This document shows, in pieces, positions 39,593 to 49,600 of a DNA stretch of 64,000 nucleotides (the stretch's first letter is position 1; each line of letters opens with the position of its first letter). This stretch comes from Vicinamibacterales bacterium (lineage in GTDB: Bacteria > Acidobacteriota > Vicinamibacteria > Vicinamibacterales > SCN-69-37). A program made the position numbers and the translations under genes. The stretch is taken from the NCBI GenBank assembly GCA_030827135.1, contig JAURFE010000004.1:193935-257934 (forward strand), given 5' to 3'. The notes beneath the pieces were generated by a model. It did no database searches, was not told where the DNA came from, and saw only the letters and a list, made by a program, of their open reading frames with translations.

Positions 39593-41929
39593 GTGAGTGA
39601 GTCTCGGTCGGTTGTCAGTACGCGGATGAGTGCGTTGTTGCTTGTCGCGTTTTTTCTGTCGGGTGCGGTGGCCCTGATTTATCAGGTCCTCTGGACGCGG
39701 CAGTTGGGTCTGGTGTTCGGCGTCACCATCCAGGCGGCAAGCACGGTGCTCGCGTGTTTTATGGGCGGCCTCGCGCTCGGCAGCTATCTGGCGGGACGCT
39801 GGTCCGACTCGATGGCCCGGCCCCTGCGCGCGTTTGCGATCGTCGAGGTGCTCATCGCCGTGAGTGCGTTGCTCACGCCGACCTTGCTCGGCCTGGCCGA
39901 CACCGTGTTCATCAGTCTGGTGCCAAGCCTCGAAGGCTCGCCGGCCCTGACCACGGTCACGCGCGTGGGGCTGACGGCTCTCGTGCTGATCATGCCGGCG
40001 GGATTGATGGGTATGACCTACCCGCTCGTGCTTCGCGCCGCCAGCCGGAGTGCCGACGGCATTCGCCGCACGGCGTCGCTGCTCTACGCCATCAACACCA
40101 CCGGCGCCATCGTCGGCGTGCTTGCCGGCAGTTTGTGGTTGGTACCGGAACTCGGGCTGAGCCGGACATTTCTCGTGGCGGCCAGCGTCAACGTGCTGGT
40201 CGCGCTGGTCGCGTGGCTGGCCAGTCGCGGTGAAGCGCCGATTCCCCACACGCCGGCGGCACCAGCCGCCGACGCGGCGGCAGGCGCCCTGGTCACCGAG
40301 CCTCTCTCCGATCGCGCGCGCTGGGTCGTGCTGCTCGTCATCGCACTCTCCGGCACCGTCTCCCTCGCGCTTGAAATCGTCTGGTTCCGCATCCTCGTGT
40401 TTTTCCTGCGACCGACCACCTACGCCTTCGCCAGTATGCTCGCCGCCGTGTTGGCCGGCCTGGCCATCGGCAGCTACCTTGTGACCCCGTGGCTGCGGCG
40501 TCGCGCCAACTGGCAGGCGATTCTCGGCGCGACGGAGATCGCCGTCGGCATGACGGGCCTCCTGTCGGCGTTCCTCCTCGTGCGCGCCAACGACATCATG
40601 GTGTGGATGTGGACGGCCGGCGCGGAACTGACGCCGCCGTGGGACTTTGTCCTGCCCCTGCTCTTCGCCGCAGGATTCGCGATTCTCCCGACGGCGATCC
40701 TGCTCGGCGCCGCGTTTCCCATGGGCCTGATTCTCTGGACGACCGGCGGCCGGCAGGACGACGCGCGCGTCGGCCGGCGGGTGGGTACCCTGTACGCCCT
40801 CAACGTCGCCGGAGCCATCGTAGGGTCCCTCGCCGGCGGGTTCATTTTGATTCCCACCCTCGGTGCACAGTCGAGCCTGGTACTCATCTCCGCGATTCCG
40901 CTGATCGGTGGACTCACGCTCTTCTGGATGGCACGTCCGACACTCCGTGTGCCGGTGGTGGGCGTTGCGGTCCTTGCGTTTGTGGGCATCGCCGCCGTCC
41001 TGCCGGATGTGTTTGAAGATGTCATCCAGCGGCGGTACCCAGGCCACGAAGTGTTGTGGCACGCCGAGGATGCGCAGGCCACGGTCTCGGTCGCCCAGCA
41101 TGGCGACCAGCGGGTCCTGCTGATTGACGGGATGCATCACGCGAGCGACGGCGAAGGCATGGTGCATTACCATCGCGCCATCGGCACGCTGGCTGTGGCG
41201 GTGCATCCCGACCCACATGAAGTGCTGATCGTCGGCATGGGAGGCGGCACCACCGGCGGCGGCGCGAGCATTCTGCCCAACACCCGGACCACCGTGGTGG
41301 AATTGTCGCCGTCGGTCATCACGGCCGGCTCGTGGTTCGAGAAGATCAATCGGAAGATCCTCGAGAACCCGAACGTGACGTTCGAGGTCGCCGACGGCCG
41401 GCACTTCCTCAAGACCACGCAAAAGAAGTTTGACGTCATCACCGCGGACCTCATGCTGCCCCATCTGGCGGGAGCCGCGAGCCTGTACTCCGCCGACTAC
41501 TATGCGCTGGCGCGGCAGGCGCTCGCGCCCGGCGGCATCATGGTGCAGTGGATTCCGGTCGACACGGAGTTCCAGCACAAGTTGATGCTGCGCAGCTTCC
41601 TCGACGCGTTCCCCTACGTGACGTTGTGGATCGGCGGCAGCATCGCGATCGGCTCGAACGAGCCGCTGACGTTGCGGGAATCCGACTTCGCCTTGAAGGT
41701 GGCGTACCCGCAGGTGCAGGTGGCCATGGAAGGGTCGGGCCTCGGCACGTTCCAGTTGCTGGTGAATCAGTACTTCACGCACCGGCCGCACATCGAGCGG
41801 TATCTCGGCGAAGGGCCCCTCCTGCGCGACGACAAGCCCGTGACGGAGTACTTCCTGTCGCTGCCGAAGAACAGCCCGGTGGTGGACCTCACGCCCTACG
41901 CGGGCAAGCCGGAAGACATCGTGCGTTAA
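39593..41929 (+). CDS. polytopic membrane protein fused to a spermidine-synthase-like domain
   Basis: The 778-residue protein starts with GTG at 39593 after AGGAG. Residues 1-~480 contain a dozen hydrophobic helices of an MFS-like type (FLSGAVALIYQVLWTRQLGLVFG is the hallmark start). Residues ~490-778 form a Rossmann methyltransferase fold of the spermidine-synthase family: VLIVGMGGGTTGGGASI, VVELSPSVI, EVADGRHFLK, DVITADLMLPH. The canonical polyamine residues are not obvious, so the donor/acceptor chemistry is unknown. Such fusions are frequent in Acidobacteria and Planctomycetes; their function is unsettled. Confidence 0.85.
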   Translation: MSESRSVVSTRMSALLLVAFFLSGAVALIYQVLWTRQLGLVFGVTIQAASTVLACFMGGLALGSYLAGRWSDSMARPLRAFAIVEVLIAVSALLTPTLLGLADTVFISLVPSLEGSPALTTVTRVGLTALVLIMPAGLMGMTYPLVLRAASRSADGIRRTASLLYAINTTGAIVGVLAGSLWLVPELGLSRTFLVAASVNVLVALVAWLASRGEAPIPHTPAAPAADAAAGALVTEPLSDRARWVVLLVIALSGTVSLALEIVWFRILVFFLRPTTYAFASMLAAVLAGLAIGSYLVTPWLRRRANWQAILGATEIAVGMTGLLSAFLLVRANDIMVWMWTAGAELTPPWDFVLPLLFAAGFAILPTAILLGAAFPMGLILWTTGGRQDDARVGRRVGTLYALNVAGAIVGSLAGGFILIPTLGAQSSLVLISAIPLIGGLTLFWMARPTLRVPVVGVAVLAFVGIAAVLPDVFEDVIQRRYPGHEVLWHAEDAQATVSVAQHGDQRVLLIDGMHHASDGEGMVHYHRAIGTLAVAVHPDPHEVLIVGMGGGTTGGGASILPNTRTTVVELSPSVITAGSWFEKINRKILENPNVTFEVADGRHFLKTTQKKFDVITADLMLPHLAGAASLYSADYYALARQALAPGGIMVQWIPVDTEFQHKLMLRSFLDAFPYVTLWIGGSIAIGSNEPLTLRESDFALKVAYPQVQVAMEGSGLGTFQLLVNQYFTHRPHIERYLGEGPLLRDDKPVTEYFLSLPKNSPVVDLTPYAGKPEDIVR

Positions 41930-43140
41930 AGCGCGCCGACGACCTTGCCAAGGAACTCGTTCAGCGCGTTCCCGCCGCGGATCCATCGCACGACCACGAC
42001 CAGGTCGCGCTCCCAGTCGATGAAGACGATGTTCTGGCCGTTGCCCCGGAACGTCACGGTTGATTCGCCCACGGCAGGCAGCGACGCCCGGCCAGGATTC
42101 AGAAACCAGTTCATGAATCCGTACTCGGGATTGACGCCACCCGTGCGCGCCATGGCGATCCACTGCCTGGACACCAACTGACGGCCGGCCCACATGCCGT
42201 GTCTGAGGTACAGATAGCCCAGGCGACCGAGGTCGAATGCGCTGATGAACATGCCGCCGCCCCAATGGCCTCCGCCGGTGGATGCCTGCACCTTGCGGCC
42301 GTCAAGCTCGACCCAGGCGTTGTCGTACCCCTCCCACCGCCACGTGCTTGACGCGCCGATCGGCGTCATGATTTCGCGACGCAGCACTTCAGGCAGTGGG
42401 TCGCGCCACACGTGTAAAGCCGCCAGAGCGAGCACATTCACCCGCGTGTCGTTGTATTTGTAATGTGTGCCGGCCGCGTACGTCGGCCGGTTGCGGCGTT
42501 CCTCTTCCGTGTTGCCCACCGGCCGGTCCGCCCAGTCGGGTTTGCCCCACAACTCGCCTTCCCAATCACTCGTCTGGCGCAGCAGGTGATCCCACGTGAT
42601 CGGCGCGTTTTTCTCCGATGTGAACAAGTCGACGTTCGCGGGCATGTATCCCGCCACCGTGTCGTGCACATCACGAATCAGGCCACGGTCCCAGGCCACG
42701 CCGACCACGGTGGACAAAAACGTCTTGGTCACACTGAACGTCATGTCGGACCGGGCCGTGTCGCCCCATTCGGCGACAATGCGCCCGCCCTTGATGACGA
42801 GCCCGTTGGCCCCGGCGCGCGGGGACGTCGGGCCGATCAGCGCGTTGTACGGCGCTTCACGACGGAAGGTATTCGGAATATCCACGGCCATGTCCTTCGT
42901 GGCCGGATTTTCGTTGGCGATGGCGAAGGCCACCGCGTCGGCGAGTTTCGCCGCGTCGAACCCGGCGGCGGCCGGCGTCTGCCGTTGCCACTCGCGCACC
43001 GTGGGGAAGTACGGCGCCTGTTGCCGCGCCGCGTCCCGTGCGAGCACGGGCCCCACAGCAAGGCCCAGGCCCACCAGCACCAGCGCGGCCAGTCCGCCCA
43101 CTCGTCCCCGCGTGATCAGCGTTCTGGTCGACTGCGTCAT
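41926..43140 (-). CDS. serine hydrolase of the beta-lactamase (class C-like) family, secreted
   Basis: This 404-residue protein has a signal peptide (TRTLITRGRVGGLAALVLVGLGLAVG..) and the beta-lactamase/DD-peptidase SxxK motif SVTK with Tyr-x-Asn in KYNDTRVN. The GGHWGGG segment aligns with the third motif region but without the canonical KTG. It is probably an esterase or peptidase rather than a beta-lactamase. It converges with the preceding gene and the two stop codons overlap. Confidence 0.85.
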   Translation of the reverse strand: MTQSTRTLITRGRVGGLAALVLVGLGLAVGPVLARDAARQQAPYFPTVREWQRQTPAAAGFDAAKLADAVAFAIANENPATKDMAVDIPNTFRREAPYNALIGPTSPRAGANGLVIKGGRIVAEWGDTARSDMTFSVTKTFLSTVVGVAWDRGLIRDVHDTVAGYMPANVDLFTSEKNAPITWDHLLRQTSDWEGELWGKPDWADRPVGNTEEERRNRPTYAAGTHYKYNDTRVNVLALAALHVWRDPLPEVLRREIMTPIGASSTWRWEGYDNAWVELDGRKVQASTGGGHWGGGMFISAFDLGRLGYLYLRHGMWAGRQLVSRQWIAMARTGGVNPEYGFMNWFLNPGRASLPAVGESTVTFRGNGQNIVFIDWERDLVVVVRWIRGGNALNEFLGKVVGAL

Positions 43141-43182
43141 GGCGAGAGTCTACGCCAGGCCGCTCCCTGGCGCCGGGCCCCT

Positions 43183-43216
43183 GGACTACCGGACCACCCG
43201 GAAGTTCCGGTAGTCC
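43183..43216 (-). terminator. 11-bp stem hairpin at the lipoprotein gene end
   Basis: GGACTACCGGA (43183-43193) pairs with TCCGGTAGTCC (43206-43216), with a 12-base loop. The lipoprotein stop codon (43186-43188) lies in one arm. There is no T-run, so terminator function is uncertain. Confidence 0.4.
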
Positions 43217-43875
43217 GTGATGGCGTCTGCTTTGGACCAGAGCCCCACCCGCCCGGTGGGAGCGGAGGGCAGCGTGAACTGCAGCGTCTGCGTCTCGTTG
43301 ACCCAGCCCGTGATCCCCGCGCCGTTCACGCGCATGCGCAACGTGCGCCACTCCCCCATCGGAATCGCGAGATGGACCCCGCCGTGGTGAATCCGTTCCC
43401 GCGCGCCGTCCACCACACGCCACAGCGCCGTGTCGCCGTCCTTGGTGTTGTACCGGTACGCGTAATGATTCCCGTCGTCATTCAGGCCGAACAGGATGCC
43501 GGCGAATTGATCCGAGGCGCCGCCGATCAATCGGAAGTCCACCTGAATCTCGCCATCAGCAAACTGCGGAACTGACCGCTCGACCCCGTACGCAAACTGC
43601 AGCCCCTTGAGCACCCGGGTGCCGAAGGTCTCCGCAGACCGGGGAAACAGCGCCATCGCTTTCGACGACAGATTCGCGGGCGCCGTGCCGGTCTGCCACC
43701 GGCTCCCGTCGAGGCTGAGAATCCGCGTGCCGCCGTCGTCCTTCACCGTCCAGTTGCCGGCCAGCACAACAAACGACGACGGCTCGGCGCCGAGGGGTTC
43801 CCCATCGAGCCACGGCCGGGGGGCGCTCGAACATCCGGCAGCGACGAGGGCGACAAATAGCAGGAAAACGCGCAT
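43186..43875 (-). CDS. lipoprotein with DUF1080 / concanavalin-like fold
   Basis: This 229-residue protein has a lipoprotein signal peptide (MRVFLLFVALVAAGCSS, lipobox VAAGC) and a beta-sandwich resembling 3-keto-disaccharide hydrolase (DUF1080) proteins: QVDFRLIGGASDQFAGILFG, YAYRYNTKDGDTALWRVVDG, GRVGLWSKADAITDYRNF. It is expected to bind carbohydrate. The ATG at 43875 overlaps the msrQ stop (TGATG). A functional link to msrPQ is unproven. Confidence 0.75.
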   Translation of the reverse strand: MRVFLLFVALVAAGCSSAPRPWLDGEPLGAEPSSFVVLAGNWTVKDDGGTRILSLDGSRWQTGTAPANLSSKAMALFPRSAETFGTRVLKGLQFAYGVERSVPQFADGEIQVDFRLIGGASDQFAGILFGLNDDGNHYAYRYNTKDGDTALWRVVDGARERIHHGGVHLAIPMGEWRTLRMRVNGAGITGWVNETQTLQFTLPSAPTGRVGLWSKADAITDYRNFRVVR

Positions 43876-44498
43876 CAGATCTCCTTGCCGGACGGCGCAC
43901 CGGGGACTGCTGGCCGCTTGCGCCATGAGAAGTACACCCGCACGACCAGCAGCAGCACGAGAATACCCGCGTACGCGTACGGCTTGGTTTCCGGCACCTT
44001 GGTCTTCCAGAGAAAATGCACGACCCCGGCCACACCGGCCAGGTACGCCAACCGGTGGAGTGTCTGCCAGCGGCGGCCCAACCGTCGAATGGCGCTCTTG
44101 GTGGAGGTCAGTGCGAGGGGGACCATCGCCAGAAACGCGACCATCCCGGAGATGATGAACTTGCGCTTGGTGATGTCGTCGATGATCGGCTGAATCTGAC
44201 AGTCCGACCAGTAGAGACAGGCCCGATCAAACAGGATGTAGAACGAGACGTGCAGGCACGCGTAGAAAAAGGCCAGGAGTCCAAGCGTCTTTCTGATGGA
44301 CTGAATGCGGTTCCACCCGGTGAGGCGACGCACGGGCGTCACCGCCAGTGAACACAGCAGAATCACGAGCGTCGTCTCGCCGGTCGTGAGTAGCAGCGTC
44401 TCGAGCGGGTTGATGCCAAGGCTCCCCCACAAGGTGTTGTAGAGCAGGTCGGCGCCCGGCCACAGGGCCACGAGCGTCACCAGAGCCTTGAGCGCCAT
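43875..44498 (-). CDS. msrQ: heme-binding membrane subunit MsrQ
   Basis: The 207-residue protein has about six transmembrane helices with histidines (FYACLHVSFYILFD, WQTLHRLAYLAG, GVVHFLWKTK) that ligate b-type hemes. MsrQ passes quinone electrons to MsrP for repair of methionine sulfoxide in the periplasm. The start overlaps the MsrP stop (TGATG), the usual msrPQ arrangement. Confidence 0.95.
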   Translation of the reverse strand: MALKALVTLVALWPGADLLYNTLWGSLGINPLETLLLTTGETTLVILLCSLAVTPVRRLTGWNRIQSIRKTLGLLAFFYACLHVSFYILFDRACLYWSDCQIQPIIDDITKRKFIISGMVAFLAMVPLALTSTKSAIRRLGRRWQTLHRLAYLAGVAGVVHFLWKTKVPETKPYAYAGILVLLLVVRVYFSWRKRPAVPGAPSGKEI

Positions 44499-45451
44499 CA
44501 GTAGAACTTCTTGAGGTCCATCCCCGCGTACAACGACGCCACCTGGTCCGCGTAACCGTTGAACATCAGCGTCGGCTTGTTCTTGAGCAGGGACCCGAGC
44601 GAGTTCTCCCGGGCCTGGCTCCAGCGCGGGTGATCGACCGTGGGATTCACGTTCGAATAGAAGCCGTACTCACGCGCGTTCGCAATGTTCCAGGACGTGG
44701 GTGGCTCATTTTCGACGAAGCTGATCCGGACGATGGACTTGATGCTCTTGAAGCCGTATTTCCACGGCACAACCAGCCGGATCGGCGCACCGTTCTGGTT
44801 CGGCATTTCCTTGCCGTAGAGCCCCGTCGCGAGAATCGTCAGCGGGTGCATCGCTTCGTCCATCCGCAGGCCTTCAACATACGGCCAGTCGAGCGCCGCC
44901 GAGCGCTGCCCGATCATCTCGCTCGGGCGCATCAGCGTGGTGAAGGCCACATACTTCGCGCGGCTCGTGGGCTGCACACGTTTGATCAGGTCGGCCAGCG
45001 GGAAGCCGACCCACGGGATGACCGCCGACCACGCCTCAACGCAGCGGAAGCGATAGATGCGCTCCTCGAGCTGGTGCGGCTTGACGAGGTCTTCAAAGGC
45101 GTAGTCGGCCGGCTTGGCCACCAACCCGTCCACCTTCACGGTCCACGGCTTCACCGTCAGCCGGTTCGCGTACCGCGCCGGGTCCGACTTGTTGGTGCCG
45201 AATTCATAGAAGTTGTTGTACTGCGTGAGCTGCTCCCACGTGTGGGGCTTCTCGTTGGTTGAGAGCGGCGAGGGCTTTACGTTCGGCAGCGTCGCCTGCG
45301 CCGACAGATCCTCGCCCATCGGGCCACATGCCACGGCGCCGATCGCCCCCACTGCTGCGACTTTCATGAAGTCGCGGCGCGACCGGTACACCGGCTCGGG
45401 TGTGATCTCGGACGAACGGATGTCAAACGGCTGGCCGATCTTGATCACCAT
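44498..45451 (-). CDS. msrP: periplasmic methionine-sulfoxide reductase, molybdopterin subunit MsrP
   Basis: The ATG at 45451 gives 317 residues with a twin-arginine signal ([20 protein letters not shown]). The molybdopterin-binding Cys lies in [23 protein letters not shown]. MsrP reduces both stereoisomers of oxidised methionine in periplasmic proteins. It is transcribed first, ahead of msrQ. It needs the cofactor whose first enzyme is the MoaA encoded at 38519. Confidence 0.96.
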   Translation of the reverse strand: MVIKIGQPFDIRSSEITPEPVYRSRRDFMKVAAVGAIGAVACGPMGEDLSAQATLPNVKPSPLSTNEKPHTWEQLTQYNNFYEFGTNKSDPARYANRLTVKPWTVKVDGLVAKPADYAFEDLVKPHQLEERIYRFRCVEAWSAVIPWVGFPLADLIKRVQPTSRAKYVAFTTLMRPSEMIGQRSAALDWPYVEGLRMDEAMHPLTILATGLYGKEMPNQNGAPIRLVVPWKYGFKSIKSIVRISFVENEPPTSWNIANAREYGFYSNVNPTVDHPRWSQARENSLGSLLKNKPTLMFNGYADQVASLYAGMDLKKFY

Positions 45452-45555
45452 GCTTGGAACTCCCCCGCACAAATTCTACCCCGGCATTCGTACGACGTAC
45501 CGCCGCCTCCGGGGAGGTACAGGACTTACGGAGGCCGGGAGGCCCCGGATGGATA

Positions 45556-46218
45556 TCAGAGGGGGGCGCAGAGAAATTCAAGGCTCTCCATAAGGATGGT
45601 GTGGATCGACGTGCTGAGTTGGTGGCCATCCGGCAGCAACCGGAGGTCCACCAGTGGCCGGTCGGCAGCCCACGCCTTCACCATACTCGGGCTCACCACA
45701 TCGTCTTCCGTCCCCTGGAACACGAGCGTGGGACGTGTCGAGGGCAGCGTGAGCGCGTCGTACTGGCCTGCGTCTTCGTAGAGGGCATAGCCGATCCGGC
45801 GTTCACATTCGTCGGCGTAGTGGAACACGGTCAGGCTGCCGGCCAGTTTCCACTCCTCAACCGGGTGGGTCCCAAGGTGCGTAAGCCGGTTGCCGCCGAA
45901 GTCCAGCGCCGGCGCCATCAGCACAAGGCGATCGATCCTGCCGGTTGTATCCGCGTTCGCGGCAAGGACTGCGACAAACGCGCCGAGACTTGACCCCACA
46001 AGCGCCACCGGCCCGGCGGGGATGCCGGCCACAATCTCGCGAACCTGCGCGAGCATCCGGCTGGTGGTGAGCGTCTCAAACGCCGGCTCATTCAGGTCCG
46101 GGCAGGTGTACCCGACACCACGGGCCTGGAGAGCCGTCCGGAACCGTTCCGCCTTCCCTGACGCCGGCGACGACGCGAAACCGTGGAGGTAGATGACGTG
46201 CCGGACGGGGATGGCCAT
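45556..46218 (-). CDS. YqiA/UPF0227-type alpha/beta hydrolase
   Basis: This 220-residue protein has an oxyanion turn (YLHGFASSPASGK), a nucleophile elbow GSSLG and later Asp (GTEDDVVSP) and His (DGHQLSTS) of an alpha/beta hydrolase triad. Similar small esterases act on short acyl esters. The ATG at 46218 lies 5 bases after the SET protein stop. Substrate unknown. Confidence 0.85.
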   Translation of the reverse strand: MAIPVRHVIYLHGFASSPASGKAERFRTALQARGVGYTCPDLNEPAFETLTTSRMLAQVREIVAGIPAGPVALVGSSLGAFVAVLAANADTTGRIDRLVLMAPALDFGGNRLTHLGTHPVEEWKLAGSLTVFHYADECERRIGYALYEDAGQYDALTLPSTRPTLVFQGTEDDVVSPSMVKAWAADRPLVDLRLLPDGHQLSTSIHTILMESLEFLCAPL

Positions 46219-46223
46219 CCGTC

Positions 46224-46661
46224 TCAGATTTTGTTGGTGCAGTTCGGACGACACCGGCAGGCCATGCCCGCTTCGCCGTCGGTGTTGTAGTCGTACGAGA
46301 GCTCGGCACCCTTGGGAATGTTCTTCGACGCGCGGATCCAGACCACGTCGCCGATGACTTCCGAGTAGCAGTTCCCTTCACAGGAATGATTGATGAACCG
46401 CGCGGTGGACCCGCCGACGTTGCCATCACGGAACCAGCGTCGATTCAGCGTGAAGCACCAGATCTGGCCCTTCTTCTGATACTTCGTCTCGCGCCGATCG
46501 GCTTCCGCCGACGAAATCTTTTCACCGGTGTAGGTAACGATGCGTTTGTTCTTGTTGATGGGCTCGGCGGCATACACGCCCCAGCCGGAAATCCGCGACT
46601 TCTTGCGGATGATCCGTACGCCCGTTTCAGTGATCTCTACTCGTGCCCGCGGAGTCTTCAT
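46224..46661 (-). CDS. stand-alone SET-domain protein lysine methyltransferase
   Basis: The 145-residue protein contains the core SET motifs: SGWGVYAAEPI at the N-terminal SAM site, RFINHSCEGNC, ELSYDYN with the catalytic tyrosine, and a post-SET-like ACRCRPNC cysteine cluster for zinc. It is a nearly complete minimal SET enzyme, with no extra domain. The target protein is unknown. The ATG at 46661 is used; TTG three bases upstream is possible. It precedes the alpha/beta hydrolase gene by 5 bases. Confidence 0.9.
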   Translation of the reverse strand: MKTPRARVEITETGVRIIRKKSRISGWGVYAAEPINKNKRIVTYTGEKISSAEADRRETKYQKKGQIWCFTLNRRWFRDGNVGGSTARFINHSCEGNCYSEVIGDVVWIRASKNIPKGAELSYDYNTDGEAGMACRCRPNCTNKI

Positions 46662-46686
46662 CAATCGGGCATTCTAGCACTGAGGA

Positions 46687-49600
46687 CTAATGAAAATGAC
46701 GGGCTTCGGGCTGTGGACCGGCATCCGCCAATGCTTCCAACCGCTCAGCCTTCACTGAGATCACCCCGTCCTGGTTCTGCAACAGACCTTCAATCAGTAA
46801 GTACGGCGCATCCACCACCGTGCGTCTGTAGGAGGCAAACACATCCGGCGTCAGGATGGCATTGGCGATGCCAGTCTCATCCTCGAGTGACAGAAACACA
46901 AACCCTTTGGCTGTCCCCGGCCGCTGCCGGGTGATCACCGCGCCCGCCACCCGAACCCGGCGTCCCGGCCGCCACACCGCCAGGTCACTGGCGCGCAACA
47001 CCCCGCGCGCCGCCAATCCTCGCCGCACCAGCGCCATCGGATGCGGACCAATCGTCAACCCGGTGGCCGCATAGTCGGCGCCGACCCGTTCGGGAAGGGT
47101 CATGGGAGTCAGTGGGGATACGGACGCCGAAATGACGTCGGGAGGCTCTCCCGACGTCATTTCATCCTGCAACAACGGTCCGGCGGGACGCGCGGCACGC
47201 TCGGCCTGCCACAACGCCGACCGGCGATCACCGCCAAGGGTGGCCAGTGCGCCTGACTCGGCAAGTACGCGCAACTCGTCGCGGCGCAGACCGGTGCGGG
47301 CCACCAGGTCGTCCATCGACTGAAAAAGCCTCCCGACGTCTTTTTCGCCAGAAGACCGTTCGCGCGCGATCGCCTTTCCTGCCTCGGCCCGAAGGCCCTG
47401 GACGTACATCAATCCCAGGCGAATGGCCCCATCTTCCTGAATGGCGCAGGTCCAGTCGGAGACCTGTACATCCACGGGAGTGAATCGCACACCACGGCGC
47501 TGCGCATCCTTCACCAGCGTCGCAGGTGCGTAGAATCCCATCGGCTGGTTGTTGAGAAGCGAGGCATAAAACGCCGCCGGGTAATGGGCCTTGAGATACG
47601 CACTCGCATACACGATGAGCGCAAAACTGGCCGCGTGTGACTCGGGAAATCCATACAGGGCAAACGACGTGATCGACACCACAATCTGATCGGCCGTCAC
47701 GCCGGTAATGCCATTCCGCGCCATGCCGTCGCGCAGCCGCGTCTCGATCTGCTGCATCCGCTTCACCGATCGCTTGAAGCCCATCGCGCGTCGCAGCTCT
47801 TCCGCTTCCCCGCCGCTGAACCCGGCAATCACCATCGCCATCCGCAGCAACTGTTCCTGAAACAGCGGCACGCCCAATGTGCGTTTCAACACGGGCTCCA
47901 GCGACGGGTGGGCATACGTCACAGGTTCGTCCCCACGCCGCCGCTTCAAATACGGATGCACCATCTGGCCGACGATAGGGCCTGGACGGATGAGCGCCAC
48001 CTCCACCACGATGTCGTAGAAATTTTTCGGCTTCAGCCGCGGCAACGTCGCCATCTGCGCGCGGGATTCCACCTGAAAGATTCCGACGGTGTCGGCCGCC
48101 TGCAACATCCGGTACACCTCCGGATCGTTGGCCGGCAGGTGCGCGAGGTCGATCCCGGTCAGCGCCACGGCTTCCTCGAGCACGGCCATCATCCCGAGGC
48201 CCAGCAAATCCACTTTCACAATGCCGAGGTCTGCGCAGTCGTCCTTGTCCCACTGCACCACCACCCGGCCCGGCATCGACGCCGGTTCCAGCGGCACCAC
48301 ATCATCCAGCCGTCCTTTGCAGATCACCATGCCGCCCGAATGCTGACCGAGGTGTCGCGGCAGATCCTGCAGTTGCGTCCAGAGTCTGGCGAACTGTCCG
48401 TAGACTTCTCGATTCGTATCGAGGCCGGCGTCCTTCAGATGTCTGGCCACGGTGTCGTTCGGGTCCACAAACTCGAACCGGCTCATCATCCGGGCGAGTC
48501 GATCGATCTCGTCCTCTTCCATGCTGAGGACTTTGCCGACTTCGCGCGCAGCACTCCGGCCACGGTACGTGATGACATTGGCGGTCATCGCCGCCCCAAG
48601 CGCCCCGTAGCGCTGATAGAGGTACTGAATCACCCGTTCACGGCGATCACCACTCGGCAAATCCAGATCGATGTCCGGCCATTCGCCGCGCTCCTCCGAG
48701 AGGAACCGCTCGAACAACAACTCCATGCCGATGGGATCCACGGCCGTGATCCCCAGCGAATAACACACGGCACTGTTGGCCGCAGAGCCACGCCCCTGCA
48801 CCAGAATGCCCTGCTGCCGGCAGAAGTTGACCAGATCCCACACGATGAGGAAATAGCCGGCCAGATTGAGTTTGTCGATCAGATCCAATTCGCGTTGGAT
48901 CTGCGCCTTCGCCCGCCCTCCAAACGCCTCGTCAAGCGGGTGATACCGATCGCGCGCACCGACCATGGTGATGCGTCGCAGAAACGACGCCTGCGTTTCG
49001 CCGACCGGCACCGGGTAGTCTGGAAACTGATACCCGAGATTCGCAAGCGTAAAGTCGAGCCGCTCGGTCAGCGCTTCCGTCCCGGCCAATGCCTGTGGCA
49101 AGTCGCTGAACAACCGCGCCATCACCTCAGGCGGCTTCAGATAACTCTCGGCATTCACACTGAGCCGGCGGCCGGCCTCCTTCAAGGTGGTCTTGTACCG
49201 CAGACACGTGAGCACGTCATACACCGGTCGCTCTTCAACCGTGGCGAACCGTACGCCATTGGAGGCCATCACCGGCACACGAAACGCTGCGGCCAAATCA
49301 AGCAGCGACGCGTTTGCCGCTTCTTCATCACGGCGCAGATGCCGTTGCAACTCAATCCACACCTGCTGTCGGCCAAAGATGCCGACGACCTTGTCCACCA
49401 ATCCACCCACACCGTGCCGATCAGTCATCAAGGCCTGCCGGCCGACCAGCGCAATCAAACCGCTCGTGTGCCCATCAAGGTCCTCGAGCGTCAGACGTGA
49501 CTCGCCTTTGGGGACGCCACGTTTCGCGGCGGTGATCACACGACAGAGATTCCGATAGCCCTCGAGGGAAGACACAAGGACGGGTAAGGTCCAGGGTCCT

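Noticed and set aside
39203..42265. Very long minus-strand open frame (about 1020 codons)
   Set aside because: It mirrors the membrane-fused synthase gene in the opposite strand; composition is Arg/His/Gln-rich with no motif. High GC gives such shadows.
41926..43140. Antibiotic-resistance beta-lactamase
   Set aside because: The SxxK and YxN motifs are present but the third motif is not KTG; the protein fits the broader serine hydrolase family.
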